A DNA stretch of 64,000 bases from Ceratopteris richardii (lineage: Eukaryota; Streptophyta; Polypodiopsida; Polypodiales; Pteridaceae). The DNA is taken from contig CM035413.1 in NCBI GenBank assembly GCA_020310875.1, positions 182,038,085-182,102,084 of the forward strand, written 5' to 3'. Shown here piece by piece: positions 19,266 through 30,100 of the stretch. Every line of letters starts with the position of its first letter. The first letter of the stretch is position 1. The notes under the pieces are model-generated. The model did not search any database. It was not told the DNA's origin and was given only the letters and a program-made list of their open reading frames with translations. The position numbers and the translations under genes are program-made.

Positions 19266-20218
19266 GGATTGGTGATGAAAGAGAAGAGGTTGTCTTGTGA
19301 GGTGGGTTCTCAAAATGAGAATGATGTGAATGAGGATGGTTTATAAGTGAAGGTAGAGGTGATGACTGTCGTTTCTTCCATGGTGGGAGGTGGTGGTGGG
19401 GGTGGAGAAGGTGGTGATTGGGGATGCTGGGGTGAGATGGGTGATGTCTCAACGAAGGTTTCAGCAGAGAGGTCAATGGTGGTGGTGGGGGTAGCTGTGG
19501 TTTCAATGGGTACTTCTTGTTCTATGACGGGTATCCTGATAGTCTTACCTGCACGTGGTAATGTGTCAACTCTGCGTTTGTCATACCTCACGGACTAGCG
19601 GACTGCAGTGTGGACAGCCTCCGGAACTCCTAAAGATTCTGACACTAATTTGAGGGTGTCAATGAAATGTTGATCCACCCCATCATCTGATAGCATTTCT
19701 TGCATCAAAGCTTGACCTGACACAAGAGAGAGTTGATGCCTTTCTTGTACTGCTTTGATTGTGTCGTATAACCTTTGTAGTTGAGCAGTATATGCTGGTG
19801 CACCTACAAGTTCTGGCACTTCTTGTTGCTCATCTTGATGCTCTTGATCATAATCCTCCTCATCTTCCTCCTGTTCTTCATCTTCCTCATCCTCTTCATC
19901 CACTTCAACTGTGGTGACAGGTACTTGGGAGGTTGTTGCCTGTGTTTGCACATTCTCCACTTGTTGTGCCTCTTCTGCCTCTAGCTCTACATCTTGTAAT
20001 AATTGTTCGAAATCTTCATTCGTGAGTTCTTCCAAAGGTGCACCACTGGGAAATTCAAGATCGATTGGGATAGGAGGGAATATCAAGGTAGAACCATCGG
20101 TGCTGCGTCTTGGAAGTCGGAGTGTGAATGGTCGGACTCTTCGGGGTGGAGGGGTGACGTCTGGTGTTAGGGTGGCTCCACGTGGTTGAGCACATGGGAC
20201 TTGGACAGTGCCTCTCAT
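19266..20218 (-). pseudogene. E2 tail gene: acidic and proline-rich middle part
   Basis: Contains a strongly acidic run (EVDEEDEEDEEQEEDEEDY) followed by a helical stretch (TAQLQRLYDTIKAVQERHQL) that corresponds to the KKLYRTMEKVWARKKL stretch of E1 and E3. Ser/Thr/Pro-rich sequence follows. It links the N-terminal domain (20258-21172) with the coiled-coil part (16787-19264). Confidence 0.6.
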
Positions 20219-20257
20219 CTTCTTAGAAGGGGGTCCAGTGGATGTCCTGCCTCTAAA

Positions 20258-21172
20258 CTACTCTACACGATTCCACATTAGGGCCCGTTGAATAGGGATG
20301 TCATAAGCCAAACACCTATAGATGATTCTCGTCAGAGCACAGCAACCATATAAAACCTGTTTCCGCGGCCATCGTTTGTGAGCTAGGTGTATCTGATCAA
20401 TTATCCAGTGGGGTAAGTTGATGGTGAGGCTCTGTGTCTCTGCCAGATACAAACTAAACCAAATCTTTTTAGGCGGCATGGTGAATCTATGTTGTGCAGG
20501 AAAAGCAAAGTGTTGCATGCACATGCGAAGGTGTATTGCAATATTAGGCGTCATGGACACCATGTCCTTGAGTTTGGTGAGACTTCGATTCTTCATGTAA
20601 TCCGGTACTAGGGTTTCCTTCTCTGTAGCAATATGCATTCCGCGCATATCTAGAGCCTCCCTCACCAAGTTGTTTGATAGCCTGAAACTCTTGAGCTCAT
20701 TCCCCTTTGTCAGAGATGGAATCACAAATGAGCTTGCACCTTTTGGGTTCTGGTTTGGAGTCAAGGTGTTGATGAGATAGTAGCATTGCATGAAGTCAGG
20801 CTTTGGGAGCCGTGCACTGAAATATGCATCCAATCCTGCCTTCTCCCATATCGAACGTAGACCTTCTGCATTTTGTAACTTCTCGAATTCTCTTGTAAAG
20901 AAATGGTATTTGCCTTGCTTCCCATTGAAGTCCAACTCTGATTCCCATAGGTACATTCCTTCACCCAAGGGTCCTGCCACTTCACTAAACTAGTGGGAAG
21001 TTTTTTCGACGGGCATGGTATGGCCACTGGGAGGGTCCGCTATAGGTATGATTTCGATGGCCTGCAATTCTTCTGGTCTTTCATTTGTCTCAGGCAACAC
21101 GGGTAAACTGTCTAAGTCCACCACTTGCTGGCTCGTTTCTGTTTGAGAGCTAGTTCCTGCCGCCTCAGCCAT
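20258..21172 (-). pseudogene. E2 tail gene: N-terminal domain
   Basis: Begins MAEAAGTSSQTETSQQ, a polar leader rich in E, P and S. A globular domain with FFTREFEKLQN, LPKPDFMQCYYLI, QHFAFPAQHRFTMPPKKIWF and GCCALTRIIYRCLAYDIPI follows. The same blocks occur in E1 (3959-3030) and E3 (37458-36560) at clearly diverged sequence, so the domain is under constraint. It precedes the acidic and coiled-coil parts. No known family was recognised. Confidence 0.65.
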
Positions 21173-21383
21173 GTTGAAAACTTCGCAGCTGGTTCTGTGA
21201 GAATATATGAATAGATGTTAACATTGCAATGGACACAAAAATGACACTGTGTCCCCGTTACAACATTAACATGAGGTTCGGGAGAGGTTAGGGGGTTAGT
21301 AAGTGCTCGGTGCTTGTGTGTGTAGTTAGGAATTGGGTAGACCTAAGAACTAAATGGAATGATGTGATGTGAGAGTGACGTAG

Positions 21384-21893
21384 TTAGTAGGTGGACATGG
21401 ATTTACAACTGGGGTCCGGGGGTTTATTACAAGTTTTAGGTTGCCAAATGCAATGGATAGGTTTTGATTTTGACTTTGTAGAGGCTCTGGAGAGTGTGAT
21501 AGGGGTATTTACTTGAAAAATGGGGCTTTTAGGGACCCATTTACAAGTGATTCTACTTGTGTTCATGGAAGAATACGCGTAAGTGCGTGATGTGTAAGAC
21601 TGGGCCTCAGATGTTCGCGTGAGTGAAACATGTTGTACAGGGTTTGGCCTTGGTGTAGCTATTTGAGCCTGCAAGCAAGCCTTAGGCACCCAGATTTGTC
21701 GTGATTGTGGGCTGGCCTTCATTGACTTCTTGGGTACCCAAATAGACTTCACTTTTGCAGAAGAATTTATGAAGGACTTCTTATTAGTGTCGTGTTGTTG
21801 ATTACTAATAAGAGGTTTTGGCCGTGGGGTTGGCCTGGTCGGAACAGGGTGTTCGCCTTTTCGCCTCCATACTTGTTTCATCGGCTGAAACAA
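21384..21893 (-). CDS. E2 W-x-P-K repeat protein
   Basis: 169 codons, strongly basic (Lys, Arg, Ser, Pro). Five W-centred motifs are spread along it: QVWRRKG, SIWVPKK, QIWVPKA, KWVPKSP and CIWQPKT. It directly follows the second protease. Only the W-x-P-K motifs and nearby basic residues are conserved against E1 and E3. It could be a basic tail of the preceding polypeptide that binds nucleic acid; this is inference. Confidence 0.55.
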   Translation of the reverse strand: MFQPMKQVWRRKGEHPVPTRPTPRPKPLISNQQHDTNKKSFINSSAKVKSIWVPKKSMKASPQSRQIWVPKACLQAQIATPRPNPVQHVSLTRTSEAQSYTSRTYAYSSMNTSRITCKWVPKSPIFQVNTPITLSRASTKSKSKPIHCIWQPKTCNKPPDPSCKSMSTY

Positions 21894-21905
21894 TCTGCTT
21901 TGCTC

Positions 21906-22934
21906 CTATTTTTGGCCTCCAGTACAGGTAGTGTTCTGCTTCTTCTGTATTTGATCTGTCGTTGGCTGCTGCATCCTTCTGACCTTTGGAAAAGAAGGGA
22001 GTACCGTCTTATCCTTGACTCCGTTGTTGAGACAATCCTCTTTCTGCATCATACATTTTTGGACAAGAATAGCATTGTCAACTTCATGTGCACCCCTGGA
22101 AGGACCAGGAGTTTGTGTTTTACCTAGTTCCTTGAGTGCCTCCTTTTCCGATTCAACTGTAATTCGGCTATGATTTACCCATACCTGAAGAAGTCCGCTT
22201 CTTAGGTTTAGGTTGACTGCATGATCATAGATCCAGTCCTGACCCAAGACAAGAGGCTCAGTGAGGTCCTCATCTTGACACACTAGTACTTTGACTATCA
22301 TCACTTCGTCTTGAATGGAGATGGGAAGATCCACCTCGCCCATGCAAGGTGTTTCCACACCTCCCAATCCTATGAGATATGCTTCTATAGGATTGACAGT
22401 TAATCTCAATTCTTGACAGTAAGACAATTTAACCGCACTAGTGGCTGCACCTGAGTCAATCAAGGCTCTTACAGTCCTTGCACCCTTTCTTTGTCCTATC
22501 TCTAAGGTTATAAAAGGACGTCGATCAATTACCCTTTGAGCGCTGATACCTGAAACTTCACACATAGCCACATGATATCCTTGATCTGCATAGGCATCCG
22601 TCCTAGGTTGCTCCCTATTCTGTCTTCTCAACTTCATTCTCCGGATGCGTTCCAATGCTTCTGCTTGGGCTTCACCTCGAATTTGCTTTTCTTCTTCTTT
22701 GCGTTTCTTAGCAGTATTGAGTCGACTTAGCATTTCCTCTGTGAGAGGTTCCTGATACAACTTGATCCTGCATCCGCTAATGTAGCTCGGGAGAACGTCG
22801 CCTTCTAATGTGGCTAGTTGCACTGCTCCACTTTTTGAGATTCTGTTTATAATCATGGGTCCATAGCCTCTCTTCTCCAGTTTTCTCGCATGTTGCTTCA
22901 ATGTGTAGACTAAAACTAAGTCGCCTGCCTTCAA
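21906..22934 (-). CDS. E2 integrase GPY/F region plus second aspartic protease
   Basis: 342 codons. GDLVLVYTLKQ and EKRGYGPMIINR (GPY/F) come first, then a K/R/E helix, then a retropepsin-like domain with ALIDSGAATSAV (DSG at 22457-22449), IGLGGVETPCMGEVDLPI and LVLGQDWIYDH. The hallmarks of the aspartic-protease half-fold (D-[ST]-G, then a hydrophobic-hydrophobic-G strand) are all present. It is distinct in sequence from the protease in gag-pol, so the two were not copied recently. Confidence 0.8.
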   Translation of the reverse strand: MKAGDLVLVYTLKQHARKLEKRGYGPMIINRISKSGAVQLATLEGDVLPSYISGCRIKLYQEPLTEEMLSRLNTAKKRKEEEKQIRGEAQAEALERIRRMKLRRQNREQPRTDAYADQGYHVAMCEVSGISAQRVIDRRPFITLEIGQRKGARTVRALIDSGAATSAVKLSYCQELRLTVNPIEAYLIGLGGVETPCMGEVDLPISIQDEVMIVKVLVCQDEDLTEPLVLGQDWIYDHAVNLNLRSGLLQVWVNHSRITVESEKEALKELGKTQTPGPSRGAHEVDNAILVQKCMMQKEDCLNNGVKDKTVLPSFPKVRRMQQPTTDQIQKKQNTTCTGGQK

Positions 22935-23023
22935 ACCTTTATCCTTAACGTGGGCATCAAAGTATGCCTTCTGTCGTTTCTTAGCTGCATATATCCCTAC
23001 AGCCGCCCTCAGTCTTGTTTCTC

Positions 23024-24175
23024 CTAATCGTTCAAGGTCGAAAGTCTAGAGGAGAGTTCATGACCCGTCCATTCATGCTCTTGTTCTACTTTCAGTGTAG
23101 GTATTAGGAAGTCCAACGGTAGCACTGCATTTTGGCCAAATACCATCTGAAAGGGGGTGGCTTGGAGTACCGTTTTGTAGGCGACTCGGTATGCCCAAAC
23201 AACATGGTGTAGCTGTTTGTCCCAATCAGAGCGTTTATTGTTCACTAATTTCGTCAGTACATTGCATAAGATCTTATTGGTGCTCTCAGCCTGGCCATTA
23301 GCTTGAGGGTGATAGGGGGCAGACTTCTTATGTACTACCAAAAATTCTTGGAGCAGATTTTCAATAACTTCATTCAAGAAGTGAGTGCCTCTATCGCTAA
23401 CTAGCTCTATGGGTAGCCCGTATCTAGTGAATACATTCTCAAATAAGAACTTAGCAGTAGTCTGAGCATCGTTCTTTGTCGTAGCTTTTACCTCTACCCA
23501 CTTGGTGAGATAATCTGTGGCCACAATGATATATTCAGCATGTGAACCCTTGGCTGGGGGATTAATAGGACCTACAAAGTCTATTCCCCACTTAGAGAAT
23601 GCACATCCACCCATCATAGGTTTCAGTGGCATCTCATCTTTGCGTATAGGATACTGAGTTCTTTGACACACATCACACCGTTTCACATAGGTATGTGCAT
23701 CCATGTGAAGGGTTGGCCACCAAAAGCCCGCAAATAGTATTGACTTGATCACCCGATCTGGTCCAAAGTGTCCCCTTGCTACACCTTGGTGAGCAGTATC
23801 CAAGATTTTGAGATATTCACTCTCATGGACACATAGTCTCAGGTAACCATCTTTACCATGCTTGTATAGATTATCACCAATGAGTGAATAATCCTGGGCT
23901 TCTTGTTCTAAACTCCTTTGCCTAGCCAGAGTCATGTCTGGAGGGAATGTTCTCGTCCTTAAGAAGGATACTAGAGGTTCACTCCAATCTGGCACTATGG
24001 ACACTTGATAAAGAGTGGCATGTTCCACAGGTGGTTTAGTGCAACAGATTGGGCATTCCTTGCACAACTTTTGGACATCAGCCTCCATAGTCGGCCAATG
24101 CACTCCGAGTCTCCTTAGTGTCTATAAGGTTCGTTGCTTTGAGTAGTGTTGCTCTAATGCACCTACATGTGCTAA
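23024..24175 (-). CDS. E2 integrase with two H2C2 modules
   Basis: The first H2C2 module (about 24175-24040; HWPTMEADVQKLCKECPICC) is followed ~125 residues later by a second (about 23800-23670; HQGVARGHFG, WWPTLHMDAHTYVKRCDVC). The rve core follows with GIDFVGP, SDRGTHFL and NGQAESTNK supplying the D, D, E residues. It ends near LPLDFLIPTLKVEQEHEW. Integrates element cDNA in the nucleus. Confidence 0.8.
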
Positions 24176-27100
24176 ATGCAACCATTTAGTGTACTCGTCC
24201 TCTTCTACACAATAAGCCAAGATCCCTTGATCTGTGTGCTTGTACATACTTCCTGCCATGATGTGATACTTTTGGGCTTTTACTACCTCTCTATCCTGCG
24301 TGTTTATTACTGGGTGGTTAGGTCCGTATGTCAACACTGGTACCAATGGCTTAGCCCACTGCGGCACCACTTCCAAATTAAACAAGTAAGCATCAGGAAG
24401 GTCATCTGACACTCCTTGTGGGGCTTCTCCCGATGTGAGCCTAGAAAGGTGATCTGCTCTCAAATGAGTCTTCCCTTTCCTTACCACAACCTCAAAATCA
24501 TATTCCATTAGCAAGAGAAACCATCTTACCAATCTTCCTGTATTGCATGGCTTGTTCACGAGATATAACAATGCTTGGTGGTCAGTAAAAAATTTAAACT
24601 TGTTTGCAAGCAAATAGTGTCTAAATTTCTTAACTGCGTATACCATGCCTAAGCCTTCTCTCTCAGTAGTGGTGTAATTTCGTTCAGCTGCATTCAATTG
24701 TCTACTGGCATAGGCAATTGGAAGATCCATATTACCTTCACCAGTAGGTTGAGCAAGCACACACCCAATAGCATAATTGGATGCATCCACGTGAACATGG
24801 AATGGCTTATTCCAATCTGGTGTGGTTAAGATTGGTGTTGAACATAATCTTCGTTTAAGCTCCTGGAAGGAATTCTCGCATTCATCAGTCCACTCAAAGT
24901 TAGTCAAAAGTCCATACATGGGCTTTGCAATGACAACATACATGTGAATGAACCGGCAGTAGTAACCACAATGCCCCATGAAGGCCTGCACTTCCTTGAC
25001 GTTCTTTGGCCTAGGTAACTCGGCTATGGCTCTTACTTTCTCTTCATCGGTGGATATGCCATTCTTTGACACTATGTGTCCTAAAATCTTGCCTTGCCTG
25101 ACCATGAAAACACACTTCTCTAGGTTCAAGCACACTTGATACTCCCTACATTTGTCAAAGATTTGTCTGAGTTCAGGAATATGGGTTTGTCTAATGTTGG
25201 AATGAGCACAAAGATCATCAACATAGACTTCTAAATTCTTCCTCAGGAACTCCTTAAATACATGGCACATTAGTCTCTGGAAGGTTGCAGGAGCATTGGT
25301 AAGCCCAAATGGCATTACACGAAAGGCAAATATACCCCACTCTGTGGCAAAAGCTGTCTTATGCTGATCTTCTAGAGCTATGGCTACTTGATTGTAGCCC
25401 GAAAATCCATCGAGGAAGCTGTACACTTCCTTGCCTGCTACTCTTTCTAAGAGATGCTCTGTGATAGGAAGCGGATAGTTATCTCGAATTGTGGCTGCAT
25501 TAACCTTCTTCAAGTTAATGCATACACGTAATTTACCATTCTTTTTGGGCACCACAACAATGGGGGATACCCATTCAGTGTGCTCAATTTCATAGATAAA
25601 TCCAGCTTCAACCAGTCTATCTATCTCCTCTTTGATCTTGGCAGCGTAATTATCATTGTATGTATATGGCTTTTGCTTAGAAGGTTTGGCATCCGAGGTC
25701 ATGGGGATAGTGTGTGAGCAGATGTCTGGATCAACACCCTTCAAATCCTTGTAACTCCAAGCGAATACATCTCTGTATTCTCTTAGCAAGGCTATCAATT
25801 CTTGCTCTTCTTCTTCCGTCAGGTCATGGCCTATGTAAGTGCATCTCTCTTCTCCCTCTTCCATGGCTACCACTATTTTCTTGGTGGTCTCTTTGTTATC
25901 ATAGGCCTCCCCTGATTGCGCCTCTCGTTTAGGCATTCTGATCATGACTCTCCTGTCATCTATCTCATACTTCTTAAAATTTTCTAGGACCTCAAACAAA
26001 GATTCTTCCTCTTCTGGTGTGACTTCTCTCTTCTTTTTTTTCTTTCCTTCTTCCTTCGGGGTCACATGTGTGGCTAGTCCTACATCACTTGTAAGCTCTC
26101 CATACCTCTGGGGTTGAGATTCTACTTCATGGAAGTATTTTTCATCTGATGCAAAAGGTGGATCCATAATGATTGACTCTAGATCAGAGTCATTTGCATC
26201 CTCAAATGCATCAGGGCTAGGTTCACACTCTTCTAACACTGCCTCTCCCATGATTGGCTCTATGGAGAAGACTGAAATGTCATAGCCATCTTCATCACAG
26301 TGAGGTGTCCATTGTTCTTCATTGATGGCTACATCCATTGTTGCTAGGATTTCTGCCCAGCCGTGGGGTTCAAATTCCTCGTCAGGAAAGACTACCGGTG
26401 CATAGGCTGGGTCTTGAATTGATCTATGTGTTTCTTTTGCACCTACCTCTCTGGCTTTTGCTCTCTTCTCTTCTTCTACTGCTACTTTGCACATCCATAA
26501 GTGGGTGTCTTCATGCACCGATTCTGTATCATCTTTGGATCTATGGATGGGATTCCATTGGATGGGAGGGACATCTCTATGAGAGTAATCTTTGAGATTC
26601 ACTTTGGTCGTAACACCTAAGTGTTGTAGGTACAAGGAGGTGGTTCCCCAGTCCTGTACCACTTGCAACTGTCGCATAAATGGTCTTCCCAAAATCATCT
26701 CATAGGCATGGTTCTTGCTAAAATCACATATAGCAAATGTGTGTTCGAACTCAACACCACATGTGGTGAGAGTTATTCCTTCTAACAGCCCTAAGGGTCG
26801 CTCTATGTGACCATCGGCCATTTGTAATTTCATCCTCGTGGGCCTCAGTGCTGGTTTGCCCCAACGCTTCCATAGGGAAGTGGTAGCAATTGTAACTCCT
26901 GCACCTGAGTCCAAAATTGCCTGGGTGGTGTACTCCTGGTAGGTAATGGGAAGATAGGTGTTCCCTTCTTCACCTTCACACATATCTCCTATCTTATCCA
27001 AGGGTATCTCTGGCACTGTCCTATGTGATCCTACCTGGGAATGAGGTTTCACTATCGCTGATAGTTGTTTGGCGACATGTTTCCATAATTCAGGTCTAAC

Positions 27101-30100
27101 CTTGAGTAGCTCTTCTAACTTGAGATTGCACTGCACTTTAGTGTTTTTCACTACCTCTGTGTTCCTAGGTAAGACTGAGTCCTCATTTCGTACCATGACC
27201 GTGGGTGCTCTCATACAAGTAGACTTAGCTTCCCATGGGCCTGTGAAGTGGGGTAATTCTTGTAGAGAGTTAGACTCAAAGTCTAGTCTTTCCTGAGAGT
27301 GGGTGCTCTCCTGCTCCTCATAAATGGATGGGATGTCTTGTGGGAATTGGTCATGTGCATCATCCACAAGTTCAATGGGAGGAGGGACTTCACTTTCTTT
27401 CGCCCATTTGTCTTCTTGAATCTCGCGTAGGAATTTTGGTGTGAACCGATTCATAGAAGATGATGTGTCTGGCTCCGTAGAGTTAGGCACATAGGCTTCA
27501 GGCACATAGGCTTCCTGAGCAGGAATGCTTACTCTTTCACTTGCCTTGTCCTTGTGTTGAGAGGCGGGTTCCTTTTCTGATTGTGCAATCAGCTTCTCTA
27601 TTCTTTCTAAAAGTCCATCAAAGTGTAACTGTGTCTTCGCTGAACTAGAGATGTTAAATAGGCAACTGGCTTCAAACATGGTCTGAGCCAACTCCACCAT
27701 CTTAGCACAAATTTTGGTTCGTTCAAGCTCTAGTTCTGCTCTAGGGTAACACTTTTCATGATCAGTTACGTTTGGCCCTTCTTGGATTCTGGCCTGATAT
27801 GCTTTAAGCATCATATTAAGGTCTTCGGGAGTGGGATATGCTAGGACTGATCCTACTCTAGGGGGTGGTGGAAGTAGGTGAGGCGGGTTAGAAGGTGGCG
27901 GGTCGGATGGAGTTGGGAATGGTGGAGGTGGGGTAGTGTGAGAGGGAGTTTGAGATGTGAGTTCAGTTATCCTGGCCTTTGTTTCTCTGAGGCTTTCCTC
28001 GAGTTCACTCATCTTTTTTGCCCATTGCCTTTTCATTCTTTCATGGCTATCTCTCCAAGCTCTAGTCCTCTTCTTTGTCATGCTCTCTGTTTCACTAACA
28101 TCTGGGCTCTTTTCCTGGTCTACCCCTTGGTTTTGCTGCAATGCTTGAGCTCTAGTGATCACTTGCACTGGTGTAGTGGACATCACACTTCCTATGGAGT
28201 CTACAACTAACCCAATAACATTAATGGGAGTTATTTTTGGCATATTGCTGGGATTCTTTGGGCAATCTCGTAAGAGATGCTCCTTTCCACACTCCTGGCA
28301 ATAGCCCTGGATCGTCACTGATTGGGTTTGGGTAGGTGCAGGCATGGGGCGATCACGAATGAGGTGATCTCCCTGACATCTGTAGCATGGTCCTTTAGGG
28401 AATGGGGGTCTTACTTGCCTAGGTTGAGGCCTAGGGTTGGGGTTTGCATACATGACGTTTGTGTAATCTGACTCCCAACTAGGTTCATTTGGCTCTTCAC
28501 TATAGTAAGACTCACCATGTTCAGGAGACTGCATGTAGTAGGCCTGGGGGCTATCAACATGTGTAGAATCAAAGCTATGGTCACTCGGGTCACTTTCAGA
28601 AAGCAATGGTGTTACAGGGACTATAGCTCTATTCAGGTTCTCTTCTGCAGCTGCATATTTTACTGTGATCACATTAGTAGGAGCAGGTGGTTGCTGTGCT
28701 AGCACTGGTTGGGGTCTCAGTTGGTTTTGGTAGGGTTGGTAGGTTTCTTGAGGTCTCACATACTGCTGAGGTGGGTACTGGTTCTGGTATCTTCCTTGTT
28801 GAGGGTATGGTTGTGGGTACGTCTGTCTAACGGTTTGCTTATTGTAGGGACAATCTTGCGCGGTGTGATTGGTGTACCTTCGTTCTATGGTGCAGTATTG
28901 GCTACTAGGATTAACTTGGGGTTGAGCCATAATGGGACAGACATTCACCATATGGTCGCCTCCACAAGTGTAGCACCGCTTAACTGGGGCAAATCTCGGA
29001 ATTTGTTTGCTAGAGACACCTAGTTTTTGAGCTACCTTCTCTGCAAGTTCCTCAATTGATGTAGATTGCGTGGAAGAGAGGCTAGAGGCACTATCTGAAT
29101 CTTTGTATATCTTGGAAAGCTCTAACTCCTCCCCTAGGTTATCCTCAATGTCAATACACATGCGTACACACTCTTCTATGGTCCTAGGGTCCTTCAAGTA
29201 CACATATGATCTTAATTTGGTACTTAGCAGTCCGTCCAAGAATAGAGCCACTTGCTTAGCTGGTGTGGATAGCTCAGGGATAGGGCATCTCTCCAAGTAT
29301 TGCCTAAATCTTCTTCCTGCAAGTCTCACGGTTTCTTGAGGGGTTTGCTTAAAGCTGTGAATCAATGAGGAGGTATTATGTCTTATGCCACTCTTAGAGA
29401 ATTCAATAATGAAAGCCTCTAGGAGTTGGTCTATGCTCCTGAACTGTCTCTCATTCAATGGTTGGAACCACGTGAGGGCTGTGTTCCTAAGGGTTAGACC
29501 AAAGGCATTATATTGTGTGAATAGGTCCTCCACTTGTTCTGCTCTCAAGACTTGCCTAAACTCTGCCACATGATCGTAAGGGTCTCTTGTGCCATTGAAG
29601 TAATTTTTCATGGACTTGACTAACTGAGTCGGTCTCAGAGTCCTTGTGTGCTCTCTAGGTCGTGGTAGAGGGAACTCATCCGCATTTCTTTGATTCCTGG
29701 GAGCTCTAAGTACCTCAGGTTCGACTCTATTTGTTTTCGTCCTCGTTCTTTCTCTGCCCCCTGTGCTGGCAAAGCTTACTTCTGGCCTATCTCTACTTCT
29801 GTCTCTTTGAATTCCATGAGCTTGGGATGTTCCAGCTCCAGGGTGACCATAGGATACATTCGATCTTGGTTGGGGGAAAACGAATTCACCCTTCCAAGTG
29901 TAAGCATGTCTATCATGTTCTGTAACCACAAAGATCCTCTCTGAAGCGTGATCCAAGTAGGTCACTCTGCCTGGGCTATCAGGATCCTTAAACTCATAGA
30001 TCATGATTGTTCCTATATCAATTGGCCGATCAGATTTATACCTCCAAAAGGCTTCGTCAGTCTCTCGATTGAGGAGCAAATCTATGCTCTTATTATCCTG

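Noticed and set aside
16787-21172. Tail gene as a retroviral envelope
   Set aside because: No signal peptide, transmembrane segment or cleavage site is visible; coiled coil and acidic linkers suggest an internal protein.
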